64,000 nucleotides of DNA. Origin: JBMNGO01 sp050949885. GTDB lineage: Bacteria; Bacillota; Syntrophomonadia; Syntrophomonadales; Syntrophomonadaceae. The stretch spans positions 1 to 64,000 of the forward strand of contig JBMNGO010000002.1 in the NCBI GenBank assembly GCA_050949885.1, written 5' to 3'. Made by a program: the position numbers and the translations under genes. The notes under the pieces are model-generated. The model worked only from the letters and a program-made list of their open reading frames with translations, was not told the origin of the DNA and did no database searches. Of the stretch, positions 45,200 through 53,409 are shown in pieces. Numbering within the stretch: the stretch's first letter is position 1; every line of letters begins with the position of its first letter.

Positions 45200-45340
45200 A
45201 TGCCTCTTCCACCGGATACCGCATCGCAATTCATCAAGCGGCGTGTGGCGGCGTATGCCCGTGTCGAAGAATTAATTCTGTTTATCGATAGCTACATGAA
45301 TTCATTTGTGTCAATCATCTCCATTCCTTTGCTGATCTAG
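45200..45340 (+). pseudogene. N-terminal stub of a second serine recombinase
   Basis: Two bases after the DUF6551-like stop, an ATG opens a frame whose first 22 codons end IKRRVAAYARV. This is the standard approach to the catalytic serine of resolvases (VAAYARVS). The sequence then changes abruptly (EELILFIDSYMN) and stops at 45340. A second recombinase gene was evidently fused to or deleted at this point, losing the serine itself. Confidence 0.7.
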
Positions 45341-45884
45341 CTATAAAATTCTTTACCTCGTCTTTACTCCCAACGGATAATGAACAAGGTTTTTTTGTTC
45401 CAGTGTCCCAATAATTAATAATAATATAGTATTTATTCTTTTGTTTTGACCCTATGCCTGACATTCCTCCTACAAGCGCCCCCAAAGGCCCAAGTAGTAC
45501 AGCACCCACTGCGGCTCTTCCAATGACAGATTTATCTTCCAGTTCTTTGCTTGTTATCCTTTCGAGGCTAATAATTTGGGATTTATGTATTTCCTTAATA
45601 GGTGTAAACAAAGTACCGCATAGCTTAATGCCATTCTTGTGTAACAGAATATGGATCGTCCCACTCGGTATTTTATCATTATTATTACTGCTCACATATT
45701 CACCTTTTAACGCCGCATCATATGTCCAATTCGTTATCTGCTTACCTATAGAAAGATCGTTTGGAAATTCTGGGCATAGTAAATCATCGCTTTTTACATT
45801 ATTAATAGGATAGCCACAGTTCGGGCATGCTTCAGCTTTATCGCTGATTTCTTTTTTACATTCCGGGCAATTTATTAGAGCCAT
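45315..45884 (-). CDS. Zinc-ribbon protein with glycine-rich hydrophobic segment
   Basis: 189 residues. The N-terminal zinc ribbon is INCPECKKEISDKAEACPNCGYPI (two CxxC). A beta-rich middle follows, then a glycine/alanine-rich hydrophobic stretch (SVIGRAAVGAVLLGPLGALVGGMSGIG), which may insert in a membrane or pack as a glycine-zipper. Similar zinc_ribbon_2 proteins are common and mostly uncharacterised. Its 3' end runs 26 bp into the recombinase stub on the other strand. Confidence 0.65.
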   Translation of the reverse strand: MALINCPECKKEISDKAEACPNCGYPINNVKSDDLLCPEFPNDLSIGKQITNWTYDAALKGEYVSSNNNDKIPSGTIHILLHKNGIKLCGTLFTPIKEIHKSQIISLERITSKELEDKSVIGRAAVGAVLLGPLGALVGGMSGIGSKQKNKYYIIINYWDTGTKKPCSLSVGSKDEVKNFIARSAKEWR

Positions 45885-45917
45885 ATAGAATCTCCCCTTT
45901 ATTGCAGAACAAAATTC

Positions 45918-46172
45918 TTAATTACCACTCGCTGTTGCCTTCAGCATATTCAGACATAAATCACAGAAGTTTTTACCTTTATAATTCACAACATCTTCAG
46001 CATTTCCGCAGAATATGCAGGCTGGTTCATATTTCTTAAGAATGATTCTATCTCCATCCACAAAGATTTCCAGAGCATCTTTTTCCTCAATATCCATGGT
46101 ACGCCTCAATTCAATAGGAATAACGATCCGGCCCAATTCATCGACCTTTCTAACTACACCAGTGGACTTCAT
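45918..46172 (-). CDS. AbrB-family transition-state-type regulator
   Basis: 84 residues. The N-terminal AbrB domain is textbook (MKSTGVVRKVDELGRIVIPIELRRTMDIEEKDALEIFVDGDRIILKKY). The tail has two CxxC pairs (CIFCGNAEDVV, FCDLCLNML), as in one branch of the family. ATG at 46172 is used because the family starts there. The upstream region is cut by the IS3 element starting near 46278, so its promoter may be altered. Confidence 0.85.
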   Translation of the reverse strand: MKSTGVVRKVDELGRIVIPIELRRTMDIEEKDALEIFVDGDRIILKKYEPACIFCGNAEDVVNYKGKNFCDLCLNMLKATASGN

Positions 46173-46335
46173 CAATTTAAATACCCCCTTAAAGACTAAA
46201 TTCACCAACAAAAATACTTCCTTATTATTATTCTCCATTAATGCTATATATTTCCTCTTTTTCATTTGTGACCTATACCCGATTTGTCGGACACACAGTA
46301 GTTAGGTAAAATAACAACTGTGGAGGGATTAACAA

Positions 46336-46623
46336 ATGGGGAACAAGGGAAAGCGTTATGACGCGGAATTTAAGGCGGATGCAGCCAGATTGGTGAAAGA
46401 AAGCGGCAGATCAGTTGCCAGTGTGGCAAAGGACCTGGGGGTGAATCCCCAAACCTTGAGAAATTGGCTACGAGATAACAAGAAACAATCTTCTGATAAA
46501 GCAAGACTAATTGAGTTGGAAGCTGAATTAAGGGCTGAAAAGCGAAGAACAGCTGACTTAGAGGAGACTGTAGCAATATTAAAAAAAGCTGCGGCCATCT
46601 TCGCGACAAACAACCGGAAGTAA
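46336..46623 (+). CDS. IS3-family transposase OrfA
   Basis: 95 residues; transposase_8 helix-turn-helix (KRYDAEFKADAARLVKESGRSVASVAKDLGVNPQTLRNWLRDN) and coiled coil (IELEAELRAEKRRTADLEETVAILKKAAAI). GGAGGG precedes it. A run of seven A (46581-46587) marks the likely -1 frameshift site into OrfB. OrfA is intact but its partner is interrupted. Confidence 0.88.
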   Translation: MGNKGKRYDAEFKADAARLVKESGRSVASVAKDLGVNPQTLRNWLRDNKKQSSDKARLIELEAELRAEKRRTADLEETVAILKKAAAIFATNNRK

Positions 46624-47019
46624 GCTATAAATTTATCAAGGAACACAGCTCCGTGTTTCCGGTTGAGAAGATGTGCCAGGTCCTCGAAGTATCGCGGAGC
46701 GGCTATTATGATTGGAAAGACCGGCTCCCAAGCAAACGTAAGCTTGAGAACCAAGAAATACTTAAAATTGCCCGGAAGAGCTATAAAGAATGCCATGGTA
46801 TGTGTGGTTTGGATAAACTCCTTGCTGATGTAAGAGAGAAGTTTCCCAACTGTAGCCGTAAGAGACTCTACGAAATCCAACGGAAAAACAAGTTATATGC
46901 CAAACGCAAAAAGAAATTTAAAGTAACAACGAATTCTAATCATAAACTACCAGTAACGGAAAATCTTTTAAATCAGAACTGCGAATGTCAACTAAAAAGT
47001 GAACCACCCTGCTCATTAA

Positions 47020-48471
47020 GAGAATGTAAAAATATTTGTGTAAATCCTTCAGATGGTAAAATAAAACCAAATGGAGGATTTTGTTTATGGAAAAGAAAAA
47101 GCGAGAGAGACGTAGAAAAAGATTACCGGAAGGTTGGTTACAGGAGTTTATCCAGGCTTATGATATTAAGAGCACGGATGACTTAAAAGGGGCTCTGGCC
47201 GATTTAGTCGGTGATACAGTCGAAACTATGCTGCAAGCCGAATTAGAAGCTGATTTGGGCTATGCAAAAAATGATAGCGAGAATAAGGCAACTGACAATA
47301 GTCGGAATGGCAGCTCCCCCAAAACACTACGTTCGGAATACGGCCCGATCGATATAGACGTGCCCCGCGATCGCAAAGGTGAATTTGAGCCCAAGATTGT
47401 TCCCAAATACAAACGGGATATACAAGGGTTGGATAATCAAATTATCAGCATGTATGCTAAAGGCATGAGTACACGAGATATTAGTACACATATAGAGTCT
47501 CTTTATGGAGCAGAAGTATCAGCAGAAACCATCTCCAAAATCACAGATAGAATACTTCCCGAGATAAAAGAATGGCAAAACCGACCGTTAAAACCGCTCT
47601 ACGCAATGATGTTTTTTGACGCTATTCATTATCCAGTCAGGACAGAAGGTCTGGTAAAGCAGCGCGCCGTTTACATAGCAATTGGAATCGATCTGGATGG
47701 TAACAGAGATGTCTGCGGCCTGTGGATCGGTGAGTCGGAAAGCAGCAAATACTGGCTCAGTATCATGAATGAACTAAAAAATCGGGGAGTTAGAGATATA
47801 CTTATTACTTCAGTGGACGGACTAAACGGCTTCAGTGAAGCTATACATACCGTTTATCCCCAAACAGATATTCAACGTTGCATAGTCCATCAAGTTCGTA
47901 ACTCCATGCGCTATGTAAGCCATAAAGATTTAAAGGCTTATACCTCAGAAATGAAAAGAATCTACCAGGCCCCAACTGAAGAAGCTGGACTTATGGAACT
48001 AGATGCTTTTGAAGAAAATTGGGGTAAGAAATATCCAGCAGCCCTGCGTTCCTGGCGAAAAAACTGGGTAGAACTCAGTACCTTCTTTAAGTACCCTCCG
48101 GCCATTCGGCGGCTTATTTATACCACTAACCGGATTGAAAATTTCAACCGCAGCTTGCGGAAAGTCACCAAAGCCAAAGCGGCCTATCCGTCGGATACCG
48201 CCCTATTAAAGTCCCTGTATTTAGCAATTCAAGACATCACCATTAAATGGGGGAAAATCAGCGGCTGGCGCGAGATTTTTGGCCAACTGGTTCTCATTTT
48301 TTCCGAACGTATTTTCCCTGGAGATTATAGCTAATTAGAAACAGCTGGCTTTGTTCTTTACAAGAACTGAGCCAGCTGATACGCTTTAAAATACATAGGG
48401 GAAATAATTCCTCAATATAGCCATCAATTTTTGATTACTGCTGAAGGATACACAAAATTATTTACACTACC
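47020..48471 (+). mobile_element. IS256-family element
   Basis: 1452 bp with imperfect inverted ends (GAGAATGTAAAAATATTTGT and GGTAGTGTAAATAATTTTGT, then TCCTTCAG on both sides). It is flanked by the 8-bp duplication CTCATTAA (47012-47019, 48472-48479). It is the innermost of the three nested elements, hence the latest arrival. Confidence 0.88.
47087..48334 (+). CDS. IS256-family (mutator) transposase
   Basis: About 415 residues; start ATG 47087 after GGAGG. DDE residues lie in MMFFDAIHYPVR, ITSVDGLNGFSEA and YTTNRIENFNRSLRK. The family signature segment (RCIVHQVRNSMRYVSHKDLKAY) is present. Apparently intact and potentially active. Confidence 0.93.
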   Translation: MEKKKRERRRKRLPEGWLQEFIQAYDIKSTDDLKGALADLVGDTVETMLQAELEADLGYAKNDSENKATDNSRNGSSPKTLRSEYGPIDIDVPRDRKGEFEPKIVPKYKRDIQGLDNQIISMYAKGMSTRDISTHIESLYGAEVSAETISKITDRILPEIKEWQNRPLKPLYAMMFFDAIHYPVRTEGLVKQRAVYIAIGIDLDGNRDVCGLWIGESESSKYWLSIMNELKNRGVRDILITSVDGLNGFSEAIHTVYPQTDIQRCIVHQVRNSMRYVSHKDLKAYTSEMKRIYQAPTEEAGLMELDAFEENWGKKYPAALRSWRKNWVELSTFFKYPPAIRRLIYTTNRIENFNRSLRKVTKAKAAYPSDTALLKSLYLAIQDITIKWGKISGWREIFGQLVLIFSERIFPGDYS

Positions 48472-48587
48472 CTCATTAAAAACTGAGCCACTTGTGCTCA
48501 TTTAAAAGTGAGCCACTTGCTCACAACGGGTCCAGTTATAATAGATTGTCGTGTCTAATTCTCACCACCTTTCCCATTTTTTGGGCT

Positions 48588-49328
48588 TCATTGCTTCATT
48601 CGTTGCTCTAGCCGGTAAGATGGCCCGTTCATATCTAGGATATAAGCTCGGTGAGTTAATCGATCAATGAGAGCTGCGGTTAACATAGTATCAGGGAAAA
48701 TTTCTGTCCATCGCGAGAACTCTAAATTGGTTGTTATTATCACACTCCCTCGTTCATTTCGCTCCGACAAGACGTGAAACAGAAGTTCAGATTGATCACG
48801 TGTAAAACTTAAGTAAGAAAGCTCATCCAGAATCAGCAGGTCTAGCTTAGTTAGGCTTTTCTCAAGCTTAAGCAAGGATCGGGCATGTTGAGCTTCGGTC
48901 AGCTCGGCTACTAGATTACCTGCATTGTAAAATCTAACCTTAAAGCCAAGGCCACACATCCTTCGGCCAAGGCCTATTGCCAAATGGGTTTTGCCATTAC
49001 CTGGGTTACCTATCATGATGACATTTTCCCGGTGCTTAACAAAATCACCGGTAGCTAGTTGCCATATGACAGCTTCTTCTACTTTTTCAAAGCGATTAAG
49101 TTCTAAGGTATCGATGGACTTTGCCAAGGGAAACCTGGCCTGACGCACTTGTCGCCTTTGTCTATTCTCCTCTCGTTGATGAATCTCCCGCTTTAATACT
49201 TCACTTAGAAATGTAGCATATCCCTGACTATTCTCTTCAGCCTGACGGATAAGATCATCGATATTAACCAAAGTTGCAAGCTTCAGCTGTTTAGCATAAA
49301 GCTTAATGACTTCCTGTTCGGGGTTCAC
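48588..49328 (-). CDS. istB: IS21-family ATP-binding helper IstB
   Basis: 246 residues. DnaC-like AAA+ ATPase with Walker A IGNPGNGKTHLAIGLG and Walker B LLILDELSYLSF, and VIITTNLEFSRW as sensor. It assists IstA in target selection. Overlaps the end of istA by 26 bp. Apparently intact. Confidence 0.93.
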   Translation of the reverse strand: MNPEQEVIKLYAKQLKLATLVNIDDLIRQAEENSQGYATFLSEVLKREIHQREENRQRRQVRQARFPLAKSIDTLELNRFEKVEEAVIWQLATGDFVKHRENVIMIGNPGNGKTHLAIGLGRRMCGLGFKVRFYNAGNLVAELTEAQHARSLLKLEKSLTKLDLLILDELSYLSFTRDQSELLFHVLSERNERGSVIITTNLEFSRWTEIFPDTMLTAALIDRLTHRAYILDMNGPSYRLEQRMKQ

Positions 49329-50835
49329 AGACTACACCCCCTTTGATAAGCTGATCATAGGCACTAATATCGACAGGATTAACGGTTGGCCCCTTAATGG
49401 GTAACTGGGTAACCTTTCCGTGTTGTTTTAAGTTAAATTGAAGAACATCGATAGAGTAATGCTGCTTGGCCTGGGCTCCCTTTATGGCATTTAATACAGC
49501 GTCCACTCCGTGATCAATCGTTAAACGCAGTAGTCTTACCATGGCCTTATCAGGGTTTGGCAGCCTATTAGCATAAGCATATATTTGTTCAGGTATGTTT
49601 GCCTCCTTTACCGGCCTGGCATGAAATACCGACCGAGGACGTTGTTCAATCAAAGGGAGGTAATGCTTTAATTGATAAATTGTCTTGTGTTTTAGATAGC
49701 AGCGTGAATGGGATCCAATTTCTTCTCCCCGGTAGTAAATCTTAACCTCTAAACCGCTGGCTTTTACAGTTACTTTTTTACCTGCGAATTTGACTGGTAC
49801 CGAATAACAGTTGGTTTCGAAGCGAGCGGTGGAAAAGTAGTCTACTCTGACCTCCGCTGTTTTTCTTGCTTCATAGGGTTTTACGGGCAGCGCCAGGAGT
49901 GCCCTATTTTCAAGTGCAAAGGCCTCTTTGACACTCATGTCCCGTCCTCTAACATGGTGGTGTTCAATGTATCGAGTGCATCGTTGTTCCAGGAGTTGGT
50001 TGAGCTCCTCAAAGCTAGTTACTTGAGGAATGGGAACTAGAAAATTTCTTCTTGCATAGCCGACCAGGTTTTCAACTAATCCTTTCTCATGACCTTCACC
50101 CGGATTGCAGAACAGAGGCCGGTATGCGTAATGGGCTCTAAATGCTGCGAATTTGTCTTGCTCTCGAGCAGTTTTGCCCCATCCTTCTTTAACCGCCGTT
50201 CTCAAGTTGTCATAGATCAGGTCACGACCTACTCCACCGAAAAAATTGAAGCCTTTGATATGCGCCTCCAAAAAGGACTCTTCCCGCTCAGTGGGGTAGA
50301 CTATGACAAATGGAGCGATGCTATGGCATAGTCGCATACAAAACATGTGGGCTTGGGTTTTTACTCCGTTTAGAATGATTGTGGCCTGTCCCCAGTCAAC
50401 TTGAATGGCTTCGCCGGGGTCAAAGGACAGGGGTACAAAGACCTTGGGTTGCTTCTCCCGGAGCTCTCGAACGGCGCGGCGAATAGTGGATGCTCCTCCA
50501 GTAAATCCTTTTTCCTCACATAAACGTTGGTAAATTCTCTGCGCAGTATGTATTTGCTTAGAATTTGGGCTTTGGGCATCCTCCTCAAAACAAGATTTTA
50601 TGAAATTTATTACCTCAGGCGTGATAACACTTGCTGCCCGATCTACGGGCTTTCTCTCCCAGGGTACGTTCTCTCCCTCGCAATAACGCCTAACGGTATT
50701 TCGAGATATTCCTAACTCCCTGGCAATGGCTCGTTGAGACATGCCTTCCACAAGATACATTTGTCTGATATCATCATATTGGTCCACTCTGATCACTCCT
50801 ACATCCCCCATACATTGTTTCTTTTGCACTTTCAA
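49303..50835 (-). CDS. istA: IS21-family transposase IstA
   Basis: Up to 510 residues; GTG codons a little downstream may be the real start. N-terminal helix-turn-helix (GMSQRAIARELGISRNTVRRYCEGE), then a DDE integrase core (AIQVDWGQATII for the first D, DLIYDNLRTAV for the second, HEKGLVENLVGYARRNF for the E) and the IstA C-terminal domain. Appears whole. Confidence 0.92.
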   Translation of the reverse strand: MKVQKKQCMGDVGVIRVDQYDDIRQMYLVEGMSQRAIARELGISRNTVRRYCEGENVPWERKPVDRAASVITPEVINFIKSCFEEDAQSPNSKQIHTAQRIYQRLCEEKGFTGGASTIRRAVRELREKQPKVFVPLSFDPGEAIQVDWGQATIILNGVKTQAHMFCMRLCHSIAPFVIVYPTEREESFLEAHIKGFNFFGGVGRDLIYDNLRTAVKEGWGKTAREQDKFAAFRAHYAYRPLFCNPGEGHEKGLVENLVGYARRNFLVPIPQVTSFEELNQLLEQRCTRYIEHHHVRGRDMSVKEAFALENRALLALPVKPYEARKTAEVRVDYFSTARFETNCYSVPVKFAGKKVTVKASGLEVKIYYRGEEIGSHSRCYLKHKTIYQLKHYLPLIEQRPRSVFHARPVKEANIPEQIYAYANRLPNPDKAMVRLLRLTIDHGVDAVLNAIKGAQAKQHYSIDVLQFNLKQHGKVTQLPIKGPTVNPVDISAYDQLIKGGVVCEPRTGSH

Positions 50836-51491
50836 TGATAGGGGATTGGTGTAGCAGGGTGGTCCACTTTTTTGTTAGCGTTTTTCTCTTACCTGGTTCA
50901 GTTTTAGTTTAGCGTTTATATCAGAACTTTAAGACGGATAAACCGAATGCCGTATGGGTAACGGATATCAGCTACATATACACCTATGAAGGCTGGCTGT
51001 ATCTAGCTATGATAAAAGATATATTCACCAAGGAAATAGTAGGCTGGGCAACGGATAGTAACATGAGAACAGAACTTTGTATTAAAGCCCTGGAAAATGC
51101 TGTGAGGCGGCATAAACCACCCAAGGGAATCATTCACCACTCTGATCGAGGCGTGCAATATTGCAGTAGAGAATACCAGGCAACCCTTAAGAAACACGGA
51201 ATGATCTGCAGTATGAGCCGGAAAGGTAACTGCTATGATAATGCCTGTGCGGAAACGTTCTTCAGTACTATAAAATGCGAGATGCTTTACCATAAACGTT
51301 ATATGACACGGGAGGAGGCCCGCTGGGACATCTTTTGGTATATAGAAGTATTTTACAACCGTAAAAGAAGACACCAAGCGCTGGGATACCTTTCACCAGC
51401 TACATTTAGAAAAGGCTATTTAGAGCAAAAGGCGGCTTAAAAAAGCTAGAATTATGAGATTTTGAGCAAAACTATGATTTAGTAAGAAAAC

Positions 51492-52502
51492 CTAACTCTG
51501 GACTGTCTGTTTTATCGGGAAAACCCCATACTGTCCAATGTACTTTTCGTTTTTATCTCGGACTAAAATTTCATCATATTCACAATTCAATGAAAGCACA
51601 TCATCTTTATCATTGACCAGTAATATTCTTAACTCATCAGGCAACTCATCCAAACTATCCTGAACCTCAATAAAAACCACAGCAAAGCTACTATTTGGGT
51701 CATCCTTAATCTTTTGCCCATAACACCCAAGTTGATGAATTCTACCAGTTATAAAAGTATCAAGCTTTATTTCTTCTGTTATTACGTCTAGAAATCTGAT
51801 AAACTGCTGTTCTATAAAATCTAACACCCGATTTGTTATGGTAACAATATTCTCATCGTTGAATTGCTGTCCTTTTTTGAAAAACGGCCCTATTTTAGAT
51901 GTAACATCATCACCAAATAGCTGATGCGAAATTATTACCTTGGCATCACAAATATGTTTTGTCAAATTATTAAATTCTGATGTATATTTGAATTCATAGC
52001 TATTGCTAATATCCGTTAATAAATTAAATGTTTTTGGAAACAAGCCGGAATACTGCGGTTTATTCAGTATCTTCAAGATTTTGTTAAAATCCACTTTTTC
52101 AATGTTTTTACTTTCATTTGCCAATAATGCAGAGTTTGTAATTTGAGCCATTGCATCAAACGTATTCCTTATGTACTGAAAAAAATCCTTAATATACTTA
52201 TCTACAAGAAAGCCATAGTCTGCTTTAATGCCCAATACATCCATTTGGAACTTTGGCATATTATCCGGCCCAATTCCAACAGAACCTATCCCATATTCTT
52301 CTATTTGCTTCTCCATTTGTTGATTTAAATCTTCTACCCAAGCTCTATGCTCTGATGTCATCTGACAAATTAAATTATGTATTATTTGCTGACAATACGC
52401 TGCCGTGCTTATATTTTTTCTTGCATTATTAATAAATTGCCAGGAGTCAAAAACCCTATGCTCTACTAAAAATTTCCTATATTCCTGAGAAAAGTAATCC
52501 AT
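51492..52502 (-). CDS. Hypothetical protein, 3' end altered by IS3 insertion
   Basis: About 336 residues (ATG 52502 favoured over 52541). Predicted mostly helical, with IGSVGIGPDNMPKFQMDVLGI near the middle and a C-terminal beta-rich segment (VVFIEVQDSLDELPDELRILLVNDKDDVLSL, EILVRDKNEKYIGQYGVF). No named family recognised. The final residues (PIKQTVQS and stop) are read from the terminal repeat of the IS3 element, so the natural C-terminus has probably been lost. AT-rich. Confidence 0.6.
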   Translation of the reverse strand: MDYFSQEYRKFLVEHRVFDSWQFINNARKNISTAAYCQQIIHNLICQMTSEHRAWVEDLNQQMEKQIEEYGIGSVGIGPDNMPKFQMDVLGIKADYGFLVDKYIKDFFQYIRNTFDAMAQITNSALLANESKNIEKVDFNKILKILNKPQYSGLFPKTFNLLTDISNSYEFKYTSEFNNLTKHICDAKVIISHQLFGDDVTSKIGPFFKKGQQFNDENIVTITNRVLDFIEQQFIRFLDVITEEIKLDTFITGRIHQLGCYGQKIKDDPNSSFAVVFIEVQDSLDELPDELRILLVNDKDDVLSLNCEYDEILVRDKNEKYIGQYGVFPIKQTVQS

Positions 52503-52515
52503 CCTGACCTGCCCC

Positions 52516-52752
52516 CTAGCTTTTTTCAGATCTATACCCAAATCTTTCTAACCTTTCCCGACACATATTTCTTTCTGCATCAGCAAATAAATCCCTGTAT
52601 CCTAGCTGTTTTTTGCAAGAGGAAATTCCCCAATGTTGCAAAGATTTTTCCCAGATGCCTGCCCAGCGGCTAAAAATAAAAATAATCCATAAAACACCAC
52701 TCCTGGCAAATATCATCATTGCCACGTGCCCCCGCCCAAGGGAACATATCAA
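52516..52752 (-). CDS. Possible small protein upstream of the hypothetical gene
   Basis: Up to 78 residues. A hydrophobic stretch (ARSGVLWIIFIFSRWAGIW) is followed by a charged helical tail (KKQLGYRDLFADAERNMCRERLERFG). It ends 13 bp upstream of the next gene's favoured start. No family recognised and no clear ribosome site; it may be chance. Confidence 0.3.
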   Translation of the reverse strand: MICSLGRGHVAMMIFARSGVLWIIFIFSRWAGIWEKSLQHWGISSCKKQLGYRDLFADAERNMCRERLERFGYRSEKS

Positions 52753-52862
52753 CCAGTCATCTTGCCGGATAGCCAGAGGTTATGGCTGTTTGTGCTTGAA
52801 CCCCATACCTTTTAACGATTCCTATACTTTTTAACGAAAGGTCGTTATCCCCCGGCAGGGGG

Positions 52863-52999
52863 GTGCATCTTTCAACGAAAGGGTGCCAAAAACAAAAAAA
52901 CACCGCCTTCAAACGGTGCTTTATCTAAAGCGCAAAAATGACGCAAATCCCGATAATACTGGGATAATGCCTTGTATCAATCTTTGCGTACTTATCTGG
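52863..52999 (+). repeat. 137-bp direct repeat, right copy (abuts ssrA 3' end)
   Basis: Differs from 35609-35745 at one position. It ends with the TGG that encodes the tmRNA terminal CCA; beyond this the right copy continues into ssrA and the left copy does not. It contains the ssrA terminator. Together the copies bound 17.25 kb. Confidence 0.9.
52893..52920 (-). terminator. ssrA terminator
   Basis: On the minus strand, GCACCG / CGGTG with a loop of about eight bases is followed by seven T. It is about 77 bp downstream of the tmRNA 3' end. An identical hairpin lies in the left repeat at 35639-35666. Confidence 0.82.
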
Positions 53000-53349
53000 T
53001 GGAGGCGGGGGGAGTCGAACCCCCGTCCGAAAGAAAGACCAGTTCAGTCTCTCCGAGCGCAGTCAGTGTTTTGGTTTCGCTCTTTGGGCGCCCACCAACC
53101 GGCTCCCTGGAGCTATCCCCGAGGTGTTTCCCCTTAAAGCCCCTCGGGAAAACAGGGCTTCAGGGTACCCTCGCTTTGTGACGCCCTGCACTAAGCCGCG
53201 AGGAAACTTAGCCGGACGAGCCGCATTAAGCGGCTAAAGCGTAATTATCGTTTGCAGTTATTTTAACTGTCCATCTTTTTTACGAGTTGATGGAGAACTC
53301 GGCTCGCTACTCAACCCATCTTATCCCCCGTCGAAACCTGTACGCCCCC
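52997..53349 (-). ncRNA. ssrA: Transfer-messenger RNA (tmRNA)
   Basis: 353 nt. The 5' end GGGGGCGTACAGGTTTCGACGGGG and the 3' end GGTTCGACTCCCCCCGCCTCCACCA form the tRNA-like half, with seven acceptor-stem pairs including one G-U. The tag frame (53255-53226) encodes ANDNYALAA and a stop after a resume GCA codon. It rescues stalled ribosomes with SmpB, encoded 60 bp upstream on the same strand. CCA is encoded in the DNA. Confidence 0.97.
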
Positions 53350-53409
53350 TTGTAAAAAGTAACTGCAACCTGCATGATAATATGAAATCAAGTCTTTGTC
53401 ACTGGTTAT

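Larger units (their letters stand above)
46981..50919 (-). mobile_element. IS21-family element, itself carrying an IS256-type element
   Basis: Flanked by a 9-bp duplication ATCAGAACT of the IS3 target. The ends (GTCAACTAAAAAGTGAACC and, inverted, GCTAAACTAAAACTGAACC) agree well and are followed by further copies of the (A/G)GTG(A/G)(A/G)CCAC motif near both ends, typical of IS21 multiple terminal repeats. It encodes IstA and IstB. An IS256-type element sits between its left end and istB. Confidence 0.85.
46590..51440 (+). pseudogene. IS3-family transposase OrfB, interrupted
   Basis: The 5' part (46590-46980) has SSVFPVEKMCQVLEVSRSGYYDW and the HTH_21 domain. The 3' part (50929-51440) has WVTDISYIYTYEGWLYLAM (D), HHSDRGVQYCS (D) and NACAETFFSTIKCE (E). 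Both parts stop and restart at the repeated ATCAGAACT (46972-46980 and 50920-50928). Joined at that sequence they are in frame: NQN then FKTDKPNAVW. So the gene was intact until the IS21-type element landed in it. Confidence 0.9.
46278..51519 (+). mobile_element. IS3-family element, split by nested IS21- and IS256-type elements
   Basis: Ends are CCCGATTTGTCGG...AGTTAGG at 46278-46306 and its imperfect complement at 51491-51519 (about 19 of 29 positions agree). OrfA is whole; OrfB is cut at 46980 and resumes at 50929. The right end overlaps the last codons of the gene at 51492. Confidence 0.78.

Noticed and set aside
46653..47186. A separate 177-residue protein
   Set aside because: It is the 5' half of IS3 OrfB read on into IS21 and IS256 ends; the tail is not natural coding sequence.
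52883..53181. Plus-strand frames across the repeat and ssrA
   Set aside because: They translate the complement of the terminator and tmRNA; the repeated-looking peptide arises from the att-like duplication.
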